Positions 39,922-47,377 of a DNA stretch of 47,377 nucleotides are shown here, piece by piece. The stretch lies in assembly GCA_010024875.1 (NCBI GenBank), contig RGFZ01000021.1:1-47377 (forward strand), read 5' to 3'. Numbering within the stretch: position 1 is the first letter of the stretch; the number at the start of each line of letters is the position of its first letter. The notes under the pieces are model-generated. The model worked only from the letters and a program-made list of their open reading frames with translations, searched no databases and had not been told where the DNA came from. The stretch comes from Oxalobacteraceae bacterium. Lineage in GTDB: Bacteria; Pseudomonadota; Gammaproteobacteria; Burkholderiales; Burkholderiaceae_D. The translations under genes and the position numbers were made by a program.

Positions 39922-40335
39922 ATGTTAGACATCTCTTCCACACAGCATCGCCTTCACCAGCTCGCCTCGGGCAGTCTGGTGCTACTCATCGTGCTGTGCA
40001 TTGCCTGGGAACTCGTACTGGCGCCACTGCGTCCCGGTGGTTCATGGATGGTTATCAAGGCACTACCCTTGTTCGCGCCGCTCGCCGGCACGCTACGGCG
40101 CAATGTCTACACGCTGCAGTGGGCATCCATGCTGGTGCTGATGTACTTCGCCGAGGGCGTGGTGCGCACCTGGAGCGAGCGCGGCATGTCGCAAGCGCTG
40201 GCAGCGCTCGAGATCGTGTTCTCGACCGTGTTTTTCTTCTGCGCGATCTTTTTCCTACGTCCTTACAAGCAGGCCGCGAAGCAGCTGGCCAGCGAAGCCA
40301 TTCGCAAGGCTGCTACCACAGCGCATGAAGACTGA
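39922..40335 (+). CDS. DUF2069 membrane protein
   Basis: 137 aa with about four hydrophobic segments (residues 17-34, 43-58, 66-80 and 92-112). The pattern PLFAPLAGTLRRNVYTLQWASML followed by YFAEGVVRTWSE is that of DUF2069, found beside wrbA in many beta- and gammaproteobacteria. Function unknown. It overlaps the next gene by 11 bp. Confidence 0.85.
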   Translation: MLDISSTQHRLHQLASGSLVLLIVLCIAWELVLAPLRPGGSWMVIKALPLFAPLAGTLRRNVYTLQWASMLVLMYFAEGVVRTWSERGMSQALAALEIVFSTVFFFCAIFFLRPYKQAAKQLASEAIRKAATTAHED

Positions 40336-41731
40336 GTTCCTTGCGCGCTGCGCCGCGATCCTCGGCGATGATCATCTGCTGCTCGGCGATGCGATGGCGT
40401 CTCACCTGACTGACTGGCGCAGGCGCTTCACTGGACGCGCGCTCGCCGTCGCCAAACCGGCGAACACCGCTGAAGTCGCAGCCATCGTGAAACTATGCAC
40501 GCAACACCGAGTGCCCATCGTCCCGCAGGGTGGCAATACTGGCCTAGTGGTGGGCAGCGTACCCGATGCCAGTGGCACAGCCATCGTGTTGTCGCTGTCA
40601 CGAATGCAACGCCTCCGCGCGATCGACACACTCAACAACACGCTAACGGCCGAGGCCGGCTGTCTGCTACAACAAGTGCAGGAGGCCGCGCAGAAGGCTG
40701 ACCGACTATTTCCGCTGTCGCTCGCTTCTGAAGGCAGCTGCACGATAGGTGGCAATCTCTCGACCAACGCAGGTGGCACTGCTGTACTCCGCTACGGCAG
40801 CATGCGTGAGCTGACAATGGGTCTTGAAGTGGTGACCGCCTCGGGCGAGATCTGGGATGGCTTGCGCGGGCTGCGCAAGGACAACACTGGCTATGATTTG
40901 CGCGATCTGTTCATCGGCGCCGAGGGCACGCTGGGTATCATCACCGCTGCGGTCCTCAAACTGTATGCACAGCCGGCTGCACGACTCACCGCGCTGATGG
41001 CCGTCGGCTCGCCACACGACGCGCTGGCCTTGCTGGAACTGGCGCGGCAGCGATGCGATGCTAGTCTGACCGGCTTCGAGCTGATGTCAGACTTCTGCCT
41101 GCAATTGGTAGAAAAACATTTTCCTGAGCAGCGCCTTCCCTTCGCCTCGCGACATCCGCAGTATGTGCTGATGGAACTGTCTGACAGCGAATCAGAAACG
41201 CATGCGATGATGATGCTGGAAGCTGTATCGCAGGCGGGCATGGAAAAAGCGCTGATCACCGATGCGGTGGTCGCCAGTTCGCTGTCGCAATCGCAGCAGC
41301 TATGGGCCTTGCGCGAACATATCTCGATGGCGCAGGCAGCCGAAGGCCTGAACATCAAGCACGATATCTCACTGCCAGTGTCACGCATTGCCGAATTTAT
41401 TGACCAGACCGATGCGTTGCTGCAAAAAGATTTTCCGGGTTGCCGAATGGTGACCTTCGGACATCTCGGCGATGGCAATCTGCATTACAACGTCTCAGCG
41501 CCGCTGGGTGAAACACACGAGGCCTTCCTGCAACAACAGGATGCGATCAACCTCCGAGTGCACGATAATGTGCATCACTATGGCGGATCGATCTCAGCCG
41601 AACATGGACTGGGCGCGCTCAAACGTGAAGAAATCCGCCGCTACAAATCCGGGACAGAAATGGCCATGATGGAAGCCATCAAGCGGGCACTGGATCCGCT
41701 GAACCTGATGAATCCAGGAAAAGTGGTCTGA
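40325..41731 (+). CDS. FAD-linked 2-hydroxyacid dehydrogenase (GlcD/Dld-like)
   Basis: 468 aa vanillyl-alcohol-oxidase-fold flavoprotein. FAD-binding: VPIVPQGGNTGLVVGSVP, SEGSCTIGGNLSTNAGGTAV and FIGAEGTLGIITAAVLKL. The C-terminal substrate/metal half: VTFGHLGDGNLHYNVSAP and ISAEHGLGALKREEIRRY, ending DPLNLMNPGKVV. Related proteins oxidise D-2-hydroxyglutarate, D-lactate or glycolate; which one applies here cannot be read from sequence. It begins inside the DUF2069 gene. Confidence 0.9.
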   Translation: MKTEFLARCAAILGDDHLLLGDAMASHLTDWRRRFTGRALAVAKPANTAEVAAIVKLCTQHRVPIVPQGGNTGLVVGSVPDASGTAIVLSLSRMQRLRAIDTLNNTLTAEAGCLLQQVQEAAQKADRLFPLSLASEGSCTIGGNLSTNAGGTAVLRYGSMRELTMGLEVVTASGEIWDGLRGLRKDNTGYDLRDLFIGAEGTLGIITAAVLKLYAQPAARLTALMAVGSPHDALALLELARQRCDASLTGFELMSDFCLQLVEKHFPEQRLPFASRHPQYVLMELSDSESETHAMMMLEAVSQAGMEKALITDAVVASSLSQSQQLWALREHISMAQAAEGLNIKHDISLPVSRIAEFIDQTDALLQKDFPGCRMVTFGHLGDGNLHYNVSAPLGETHEAFLQQQDAINLRVHDNVHHYGGSISAEHGLGALKREEIRRYKSGTEMAMMEAIKRALDPLNLMNPGKVV

Positions 41732-41769
41732 GCGCAGACGCGGCAGACCCATTCTGTCGCGAGGAGATC

Positions 41770-42234
41770 ATGACATCTGCTGTATCAGCCAAGCATCTGG
41801 CTGCGCCTGCTGCGTTTTTTTTGAATCGCGTGATTCCACTACTGCTGCTTGCATGCTCCGTTCCCGCGCACGCTGTCTACAAGTGCACGATCGATGGCGC
41901 ACTGACCTACACGGATCGCCCTTGCGGCAGCGAGTCTATGACGCTGCCAGTGGCTCCCGCGTCGCGAAGCGGTGCCTCGGAGGACTCGCTTCATCGGGAA
42001 AAAGCCGAAATCGCCCGCCTTCAGCGGCTGCGCGAGCAGCGCGAGAGGCAAGACCAGCAGATACGCGATCTGGCGGCACGCGGAGCGGCTGCACGCGAAC
42101 GCAAGTGCCGTTCGTTGTCGCTTCAACTTCGGTGGCGTGAGGAAGATTTGCGGGATGCAACGCTGAAGGAAGATCGCAAGGCTCGGGTGCGCGCGCGTAG
42201 AGCCGCAGAGAAGCTGGCCCAGGAGTGCCAGTGA
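41770..42234 (+). CDS. DUF4124 periplasmic protein
   Basis: 154 aa. Signal peptide (VIPLLLLACSVPAHA) followed at once by the DUF4124 motif VYKCTIDGALTYTDRPCGSE, a small beta domain with two Cys. The rest is a charged coiled coil (EIARLQRLREQRERQDQQIR). The role of DUF4124 proteins is unknown. RBS: GAGGAG before the ATG. Confidence 0.87.
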   Translation: MTSAVSAKHLAAPAAFFLNRVIPLLLLACSVPAHAVYKCTIDGALTYTDRPCGSESMTLPVAPASRSGASEDSLHREKAEIARLQRLREQRERQDQQIRDLAARGAAARERKCRSLSLQLRWREEDLRDATLKEDRKARVRARRAAEKLAQECQ

Positions 42235-42260
42235 AAGACGTTCAACGGTTCAGCGTCTCT

Positions 42261-42344
42261 TTAACCCATCACGAGGATGAGCACGACGGTCACCATCGCG
42301 AAGGAAAAAATTGTGAGGCGGATTTCGATATCGACGGGCAGCAT
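42261..42344 (-). CDS. Tiny single-span membrane protein, 27 aa
   Basis: Not in usual gene-size range: 27 codons from an ATG at 42344, preceded by a textbook AGGAG at 8-nt spacing. It begins MLPVDIEIRLTIFS and ends in the hydrophobic run FAMVTVVLILVMG before TAA, so one membrane helix. No family recognised. It lies alone between DUF4124 and the 42463 membrane gene. The strong ribosome site and hydrophobic content support a real gene; function unknown. Confidence 0.6.
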   Translation of the reverse strand: MLPVDIEIRLTIFSFAMVTVVLILVMG

Positions 42345-42462
42345 GATCTGGCTCCTGTTTCTTGCCGGTCCTGATCGCGGCAGGCGAAACAGGGGCTAGG
42401 AGAGCTATCGGAAGCCCGAGACGAAACTTGACCCGTCAAACAGGGAAAAGGCGAAAAACGAG

Positions 42463-42846
42463 TCAGGAGCCGGCAGACGTGCCGGCGGCGCCTGCTTCGC
42501 CCTCCGGGGTCTCCTTCGGTCGGTTCAGCCGCTCGATCAGCTTGCCGTAGCCGAGATTCGCATAAACAAACACGAACATCGGGATGGTGAATACTGTCAA
42601 TATCACCGCAAACACTGCGGAGATAGCCGCAAACACCAGCCGCAGCACTGAGCCGATATCCAGCGCATCAAAGGGTTTGTTCACCACCCCAACGCTGGAC
42701 TTCACATAGTCGATAAAGCCCATCGCTTCGGCCTGGTCATAGGCAAAGATCAACCAACCGACGAACATCAGCAGCACGACTAGCCAGCCCACAACCAGTG
42801 CAGAGACCATCGATAGCTTTTTGAAAATACCGAGCAGGGCTGTCAA
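42463..42846 (-). CDS. Small membrane protein, unknown
   Basis: 127 aa from a TTG at 42846, with TTGGAG upstream. Two long hydrophobic segments at about residues 14-35 (SALVVGWLVVLLMFVGWLIF) and 68-95 (VLRLVFAAISAVFAVILTVF). The C-terminus is cytoplasmic-like and Pro/Gly/Glu/Ala-rich. No known domain recognised. It is 29 bp after the small HTH gene and may be controlled with it. Confidence 0.7.
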   Translation of the reverse strand: MTALLGIFKKLSMVSALVVGWLVVLLMFVGWLIFAYDQAEAMGFIDYVKSSVGVVNKPFDALDIGSVLRLVFAAISAVFAVILTVFTIPMFVFVYANLGYGKLIERLNRPKETPEGEAGAAGTSAGS

Positions 42847-42875
42847 GGCTCACTCCAAACGTTGACTGGAAACCA

Positions 42876-43166
42876 TCAGGCGGATCGGGGCGCGTAATCG
42901 TTAAACATGAAGTCGAACACTTCCCTTAGCGCGCGCTCATTAACCAGATAGACCTTGTTGTTGTCCCGGGTCTTGAACGAGACCATTTCCGCACCCATCA
43001 GCGCCTCAATCTGCTTGACGATCGCGGGTGCTCCCAACCCCGTCTTCACAGCGATATCTGGCATTTCAAGTCCCTCTGAACCAACCTCCAGCAGGCACTG
43101 GATGATCTGCACCCGTTCTTCGATTGACAAGATTCCCAGCTTTCTGGCGATTTCTCTCGGATCCAT
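42876..43166 (-). CDS. ArsR/MarR-like winged-helix regulator
   Basis: 96 aa from the ATG at 43166 (MDPREIARKLGILSIEERVQ). The winged-helix pattern shows in ERVQIIQCLLEVGSEGLEMP, DIAVKTGLGAPAIVKQIEAL and the wing MVSFKTRDNNKVYLV. No Cys metal site is apparent beyond one Cys, so it is not a classic ArsR metal sensor. Partner or target unknown; the adjacent membrane gene is a candidate. Confidence 0.75.
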   Translation of the reverse strand: MDPREIARKLGILSIEERVQIIQCLLEVGSEGLEMPDIAVKTGLGAPAIVKQIEALMGAEMVSFKTRDNNKVYLVNERALREVFDFMFNDYAPRSA

Positions 43167-43379
43167 TGGCGTTAGCCCGGCTTTGCGGGGCACGGCAAGT
43201 TGATGACTAAGTTTCAAGGATACCTAACTTTGGAGGGCCCCGAATCGCGTGCCGCAGTCAACTGTGCAAAACAGGAAAAAATAATGGGCGTAATACATCT
43301 CGCACACGAGCGAAGTTGCGATTATTGTATTTTTAAGATGCGTACCGCGGGGTCTTGCGATCGGCGGCATGCGGGCAGA

Positions 43380-43733
43380 TCAGGTGTCGGCTTTTTTCAG
43401 CTCGTGGGTGGCGCGAGGCTTCTTGGTCGCCTTAGATTCCTGGCTCTGACCGGAAATAAGAAACGCAGGGATGGCAACGTCGGTGTTTCTGACGTCCACC
43501 GGTTTTTTCTGCTGAGGCGCATCAATGGAGAATGCGGCATCCAGCGGCATGTTCAACTTCTTTGCATAGAGCTTGGTGAGTCGCTCGATTTCTGGCTTAC
43601 CACCTACGAAATACGCAAGGTTATCGGCCTCGAGAGCGATCACTTGCTTGGGCGGCATCCCCGTCACACGCGCGATGTCCTGGACTTCGAGCCCTAGCTC
43701 TTCACGCCGCTTCTTGAGAATATCGCCCAACAT
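43380..43733 (-). CDS. HTH protein, RodZ/Cro-like N-terminal domain
   Basis: 117 aa from the ATG at 43733, with AGAGGGA upstream. The start MLGDILKKRREELGLEVQDI, ARVTGMPPKQVIALEADNLA and GGKPEIERLTKLYAKKL form a five-helix HTH like that at the N-terminus of RodZ. There is no membrane helix here; the tail is a charged, disordered-looking Lys-rich stretch (ESKATKKPRATHELKKADT). Could be a DNA-binding regulator or a protein-interaction adapter. Confidence 0.72.
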   Translation of the reverse strand: MLGDILKKRREELGLEVQDIARVTGMPPKQVIALEADNLAYFVGGKPEIERLTKLYAKKLNMPLDAAFSIDAPQQKKPVDVRNTDVAIPAFLISGQSQESKATKKPRATHELKKADT

Positions 43734-43979
43734 CGCTTCCCTCTTTGTGGAATCTGTATCGGACTCTTGCACAGTTCATGTGCATTGTCTATATGGCCTC
43801 GAGGGCAAATTTGCCTGCAATATCAAGGCCGTAGTTGTCATATTTTGAATTATCCGTACCGGCTGCTTTCAGCTATGAAAATAGCCTTCCATGCTTGAAC
43901 CTTGCAGAGGTGCTGATTAAGCAAGGCCTTAAGATCAGATCATTTCTCACCCTACGAGCTCAAGCTCGACACCTCAGGT
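43734..43979. other. Intergenic gap, no gene seen
   Basis: About 245 bp, AT-richer than average, between the RodZ-like HTH gene and the surface-adhesin-E-like gene. A small dyad ggcaaatttgcc lies at 43803-43814. No RNA gene or terminator recognised. Confidence 0.35.
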
Positions 43980-44426
43980 CTATTTGTCTGGCGTTGAGCT
44001 CGGCATGCGGCTGGAATCAGATTGAATTTCCTTCTTCGCACCAGCCTTAGCGCCAGTCCCGCCGAAGCAAATTCGAAGTATTAATTCCTCATTGACGGAC
44101 GCTGGGTCGGGATACACCCAGCGGCCAGGTTTTGGATCGGTCGATAGCAGGGTGCCCTGACCGCCCTTGCCCGAGTAAACCAACTTCTGCACAACTCGGA
44201 GCTTTCCCTTCACGCAATCGGCCTCGTAGAGCCGCTTCACCGACGCGCTTTTTTCGATTGGCTCGATCAGCTCGACCAGACTCCACACCTGGTGAACGGT
44301 ACCCTTTTGCAGGATCTCGTTATCAAGGTAGTACACGTCGCCGCGCGGATTTTTGATGACTTGTTCCCAGCCCGCGCTAGCGGGCATCGAGCAAATCATT
44401 AGCGAGACAATGAGAAAACGGGTCAT
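43980..44426 (-). CDS. Secreted surface-adhesin-E-like domain protein
   Basis: 148 aa. Signal peptide (RFLIVSLMICSMPASA) then GWEQVIKNPRGDVYYLDNEI, VHQVWSLVELIEP, ADCVKGKLRVVQKLVYSG and the final Cys in EELILRICFGG, the strand and Cys pattern of the surface-adhesin protein E domain (PF16747 type), common as small periplasmic or surface proteins in betaproteobacteria. Two Cys could form a disulfide. An alternative GTG start lies three codons upstream. Confidence 0.78.
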   Translation of the reverse strand: MTRFLIVSLMICSMPASAGWEQVIKNPRGDVYYLDNEILQKGTVHQVWSLVELIEPIEKSASVKRLYEADCVKGKLRVVQKLVYSGKGGQGTLLSTDPKPGRWVYPDPASVNEELILRICFGGTGAKAGAKKEIQSDSSRMPSSTPDK

Positions 44427-44557
44427 GGTAATCACGAGGGCGCCCAGCCCAGCTCGTCGGTGAATTGTCCGGGATTATATCGACTACCTATCAGGATCCC
44501 GGTCTGGTAATCGTCTATCATAACGGTCGCCTGAATGCATCTGACAGGATTGTCAAA

Positions 44558-44932
44558 GTGATTATTCATGCTGGTCCCACACCCTACGCACCCGCCACCG
44601 GCCCGGCCAGGCCCCAAGTGCCTGCCGAACGCGTAATCACGCCCGCACCGAATCGCAGCGCGCCGACACCGCCAGTGGGCCCGCTGGCGCCGAATGATGC
44701 CGAACGCATCACGCAAGCTTTTCTGGACGTGGTTGAGCAGCTTAATACGCACATGCAGTCCCGCAACCGTAATCTTGCATTTGCGCTTGATCGCCGGCTC
44801 AACACCGCCATCGTTGCCGTCACCGACAAAAACACGGGCGAGCTGGTGCGACAAATTCCGGCTGAATCCGTGCTGCGGGTTGCGCATTCGATCGAGAACC
44901 TCAAGGGCGTTCTCTATAACGAGCTGGCCTGA
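44558..44932 (+). CDS. FlaG-family flagellar protein
   Basis: 124 aa from a GTG at 44558 (AGGA upstream); the frame is open further but lacks a good start. A Pro-rich N-terminus (PTPYAPATGPARPQVPAER) precedes the FlaG domain: RNLAFALDRRLNTAIVAVTD, KNTGELVRQIPAESVLRVAH. FlaG affects filament length or filament-cap assembly and usually sits with fliD; no other flagellar gene is in this window, so it is an isolated copy. Confidence 0.8.
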   Translation: MIIHAGPTPYAPATGPARPQVPAERVITPAPNRSAPTPPVGPLAPNDAERITQAFLDVVEQLNTHMQSRNRNLAFALDRRLNTAIVAVTDKNTGELVRQIPAESVLRVAHSIENLKGVLYNELA

Positions 44933-44944
44933 CGAGAGAGATAC

Positions 44945-45430
44945 TCAGTCTTCCAGCGCACAATGCACTGTCTGCGCCCTCAGCAGCTCGGTCAGCAACT
45001 GCGGCGCCAGACTCACCAGAAAACCTCTGCGGCCGCCATTGATGTAAATGACTGGTAGATCCAGTATCGAGGCCTCGACATAGACCGGCAGAGTTTTCCG
45101 CGTCCCGAAGGGTGAGGTGCCTCCGACCAGGTAGCCGGTATGACGGTGCGCCTCGTCCGGCGCGCAAGGCTCGATCTGCTTGCGTGAAATTTGACGCGCG
45201 AGATTTTTGGTCGATACCTTGCGATCCCCGTGCATCAGAACGATCAGCGGTTTTTTTTGCTCGTCTTTCATCACCAGCGTCTTGATCACCGCATGCTCAA
45301 CCACACCAAGCTGGCGGGATGACTCTGCGGTGCCACCGTGATCAACATACTCGTAAGGATGTCGGCCAAAGCTGATCTTTCGCTGCGATAGGAATTGCGT
45401 GGCTGGAGTTTCGGAAATATGTTTGCTCAT
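44945..45430 (-). CDS. ybaK: Cys-tRNA(Pro)/Cys-tRNA(Cys) deacylase
   Basis: 161 aa YbaK/EbsC-type editing domain that hydrolyses Cys wrongly joined to tRNA-Pro. Family marks: SFGRHPYEYVDHGG, HAVIKTLVMKDEQKKPLIVL with the catalytic Lys, GYLVGGTSPFGTRKTLPVYV, and YINGGRRGFLVSL. Of normal length and intact. It converges on flaG with 12 bp between. Confidence 0.94.
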   Translation of the reverse strand: MSKHISETPATQFLSQRKISFGRHPYEYVDHGGTAESSRQLGVVEHAVIKTLVMKDEQKKPLIVLMHGDRKVSTKNLARQISRKQIEPCAPDEAHRHTGYLVGGTSPFGTRKTLPVYVEASILDLPVIYINGGRRGFLVSLAPQLLTELLRAQTVHCALED

Positions 45431-45514
45431 TAAGAGGATTATGCTTCACAACGTTAAAATAGCGCTTCATGCACCCAACAATCACTGGCTCTTTTCTCAC
45501 AGGAGAATATTGCT

Positions 45515-46006
45515 ATGCCCGGTATCTCTGGTCGATTTGATCTGAACTCTGTCGAATGGCGCCGGGTCACCGACCCTGCCTGCAAAGCCTTTCTGGTGGA
45601 TTTCGAGTACAGCCTGCTGGGTTATGACCACGCCACCGGCCGACTTGACATGCTGCTTCGATACGGCAAAGGCGGCCACTGCCGCCGGCACAGGCATATC
45701 GCCTCGACAGCGACGCTCGTATTAGAGGGTGAGCAGATACTCGAGGAGATGGACGCCGAGGGCCATATCCGGCACATACACCGTAAAAAAGGCGACTACG
45801 CACTGGCTTCAGCAGACGCGCTCCCCCACATAGAGCGCGGCGGCGAGCAGGGTGGAACAGTGTTACTGTCCATGACCGCGCTAGATGGCCTGCTGTTCGA
45901 ATATTTTGATGATGACCTGAACAGCACGGGCACGGTATCGATTACCGAATATGTGAATAGCTGGACCCAGGGCGTGCCTTACGGCGCCCGTCAGGTCTGT
46001 TTATAA
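45515..46006 (+). CDS. Cupin-domain protein
   Basis: 163 aa single cupin barrel. Metal motif 1 is GGHCRRHRHIASTATLVLEGE (quoted in part as RRHRHIASTATLVLEGE), with two His and a Glu; motif 2 lies around DYALASADALPHIERGG. Resembles ChrR-like cupins or acetylacetone-cleaving-like families. No catalytic role assigned. Clear ACAGGAG ribosome site before the ATG. Confidence 0.8.
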   Translation: MPGISGRFDLNSVEWRRVTDPACKAFLVDFEYSLLGYDHATGRLDMLLRYGKGGHCRRHRHIASTATLVLEGEQILEEMDAEGHIRHIHRKKGDYALASADALPHIERGGEQGGTVLLSMTALDGLLFEYFDDDLNSTGTVSITEYVNSWTQGVPYGARQVCL

Positions 46007-46053
46007 CGCGGCGCCGCCACTGCGAACCCTGCTCCCACTGAACGCGAGATCCT

Positions 46054-46596
46054 ATGCCCATAGACAAACAGATTGATGTCGTCGAGCGCAAATTCAGGAA
46101 ACTGGAAAGCCCCCTGGAACGGGTGATCTTCGGATCACGCTGGCTCATGGCGCCCTTCTATTTGGGACTGATTGGCAGCCTTGCGGTGTTGATGTTCAAG
46201 TTCCTTCAAGAACTGATCCATTTTTTTCCACTGGCATCCTCCTCGCAAGAATCAGAGGTCATCCTCTGGGTGTTGTCGCTGATCGATCTCTCGCTCGCGG
46301 GCAATCTGGTGCTGATGGTGATTTTCTCAGGCTACGAGAATTTTGTCTCCAAGATCGATATCGCTTCTCACGAGGACAGACCCGACTGGATGGGAACGGT
46401 TGATTTCAGCGGTCTGAAACTGAAACTGATCGCATCCATCGTTGCGATCTCGGGCATTCATCTGCTCAAATCCTTCATGGCGATCGACAGCATCAACAAA
46501 GAAAATCTAATGTGGCTGCTCATCCTTCACGGCACCTTCGTTGCCTCCGGAGTGCTGCTGGCAGTGATGGACTACGTCACTGAAAAATCTCACTGA
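46054..46596 (+). CDS. UPF0114 (YqhA) family membrane protein
   Basis: 180 aa with about four membrane helices (residues 33-52, 67-90, 121-140 and 152-172). The start ERVIFGSRWLMAPFYLGLIG, LIDLSLAGNLVLMVIFSGYENFVS and the closing LHGTFVASGVLLAVMDY are the UPF0114/TIGR00645 signature. Function unknown. Intact. Confidence 0.92.
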   Translation: MPIDKQIDVVERKFRKLESPLERVIFGSRWLMAPFYLGLIGSLAVLMFKFLQELIHFFPLASSSQESEVILWVLSLIDLSLAGNLVLMVIFSGYENFVSKIDIASHEDRPDWMGTVDFSGLKLKLIASIVAISGIHLLKSFMAIDSINKENLMWLLILHGTFVASGVLLAVMDYVTEKSH

Positions 46597-46613
46597 ATCT
46601 CTGCAAACGAGGG

Positions 46614-47021
46614 TCACCGGTCATCTTTCGGCTGTATCAACAGCTCGATCTCTTCGGGTGGCCCGCCCTCTTCAGGCAAGGGTAGCGGACTGCTTTTCTC
46701 GATGGCTCGGGCAGCAGTGAGGTCCCAATTCTTGAAACCGCTGGTTTGTATCAGCCGAACCGACTGCACCTCGCCGGCGGGAGACAGTTTGATATTGAAG
46801 CGAGCCATCGGATTGAGCGCCCGCTCTTCGCCATTCTTCGCGACGTAAACGATAAAGCGTTTGATATGCCCACCTACCTGCGACAAATACGCTGGGCTGC
46901 GCTTGGTCAAAGGCCTCAGCTCGCTGTTCAGAGGTCGGGCCACGTCTGTTCGACCCTCCGTGTTCGGCCATGCAGAAACGCTGCAAAGCCATGCCAGACA
47001 GCCCACCAGGACCCGCATCAT
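46614..47021 (-). CDS. Isolated TolA/TonB C-terminal domain, periplasmic
   Basis: 135 aa from the ATG at 47021, with AGAGGGA upstream. A signal peptide (MMRVLVGCLAWLCSVSAW) is followed directly by a TolA/TonB C-terminal domain: YLSQVGGHIKRFIVYVAKNG, ARFNIKLSPAGEVQSVRLIQ, DLTAARAIEKSSPLPLPEE. The membrane anchor and long helical arm of TolA are missing, so it cannot transmit proton-motive force by itself. It may compete for or support TolA/TonB partners. Confidence 0.82.
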   Translation of the reverse strand: MMRVLVGCLAWLCSVSAWPNTEGRTDVARPLNSELRPLTKRSPAYLSQVGGHIKRFIVYVAKNGEERALNPMARFNIKLSPAGEVQSVRLIQTSGFKNWDLTAARAIEKSSPLPLPEEGGPPEEIELLIQPKDDR

Positions 47022-47046
47022 CGTCCCTCTCGAGATACTTAGCAGC

Positions 47047-47262
47047 TCATCCACTACGATAAGTCCACATTCTGTCGATCAGCTCTTCCAGCAACTCCCC
47101 GATAGGTATGCCACGCTCAAAGGCCACCATCCTCAGACGCTTGTAGTGGAACACCGATATATCGGCCACCAGCTTATGCCGGTCCGAGGGATTGATCGCG
47201 CGTGCTGCGCCGACTGGTATTTTTGCCTCTGCCTCTACTTTTGATTCTGCTAGTTCGTCCAT
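47047..47262 (-). CDS. Small protein, ribbon-helix-helix-like
   Basis: 71 aa from the ATG at 47262 (MDELAESKVEAEAKIP), with AAAGG upstream. The second half, DISVFHYKRLRMVAFERGIP followed by IGELLEELIDRMW, has the strand-helix-helix spacing of RHH/CopG-type DNA-binding proteins or plasmid-addiction antitoxins. No toxin gene is adjacent in the window. It ends 25 bp before the start of the TolA-like gene. Confidence 0.62.
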   Translation of the reverse strand: MDELAESKVEAEAKIPVGAARAINPSDRHKLVADISVFHYKRLRMVAFERGIPIGELLEELIDRMWTYRSG

Positions 47263-47377
47263 AGCGTTGCCTTTATTTCTGATGGTGTGGGTCAGGCCGA
47301 TAGCGATATCCGCAAAGGCCGTCACTGCTTCAACGCGACCTTACTGACAAACGCTGCAGATGACTATGCAAATCGAT

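Noticed and set aside
43200-43697. 165-aa plus-strand frame over the RodZ-like gene
   Set aside because: It is antisense to a gene with better codon use and a ribosome site, and shows no domain.

Overview
The window looks like a betaproteobacterial chromosome, most likely Burkholderiales and near Oxalobacteraceae. The grounds are gene order (ilvB-ilvH-ilvC-psd-pssA-leuA; leuC-entericidin-leuD-leuB-asd-fimV-truA-trpF-trpB-trpA-accD-folC-dedD-purF) and family content (DUF2069, DUF4124, FimV, FlaG, surface-adhesin E domain). That placement is inference from recalled synteny, not a search. Base composition is moderately GC-rich except for the island at about 2.3-7.0 kb, which is visibly AT-richer.

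Layout. (1) 1-10.3 kb, minus strand: branched-chain amino-acid and phospholipid synthesis, ilvB-ilvH-ilvC / psd-pssA-leuA. leuA has a Leu-rich leader peptide in front of it under a promoter so close that the message may be leaderless. ilvB carries an internal deletion that shifts its frame. (2) 2.3-7.0 kb: an island between psd and ilvC with two plus-strand genes for large, polar, helical-repeat proteins of no family I recognise. They are distant paralogs. Between them lie an IS3-family remnant and a decayed second copy of the psd 5' end; behind the second gene is a 22-bp scrap of the ilvC 3' end. (3) 10.7-13.6 kb, plus strand: RDD membrane protein, lipase-like hydrolase, LOG-family protein, and on the minus strand a TetR gene that has lost its HTH. 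(4) 13.6-30.5 kb, minus strand: a long biosynthetic run for methionine/sulfur, purine, folate, fatty-acid, tryptophan, Asp-semialdehyde and leucine synthesis, plus fimV and truA. It holds two copies of an 88-bp MITE-like inverted-repeat element. (5) 30.6-35.7 kb, minus strand: M48 lipoprotein protease, two MFS transporters, aroC, CBS protein. (6) 35.8-42.2 kb, mostly plus strand: metY, alpha/beta hydrolase, flavodoxin-like protein, DUF2069, FAD-linked oxidase, DUF4124, with a YihY-type membrane protein facing them. (7) 42.2-47.4 kb: small membrane proteins, two small HTH regulators, a surface-adhesin-E-like protein, FlaG, YbaK, cupin, UPF0114, an isolated TolA/TonB C-terminal domain and a ribbon-helix-helix-like protein.

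The most interesting part is the psd-ilvC island. The two proteins share ordered sequence blocks, and each gene sits behind a psd 5' end. This suggests that a psd-[gene]-ilvC module was duplicated or imported a second time. A Ser/Asn-rich N-terminus, helical repeats and AT-rich DNA would suit secreted effectors, but no secretion system lies in the window and that role is a guess. Several genes here are broken or missing (ilvB, tetR, psd', IS orfB, cvpA absent from its usual slot), which suggests either active deletion in this lineage or assembly error at some points.
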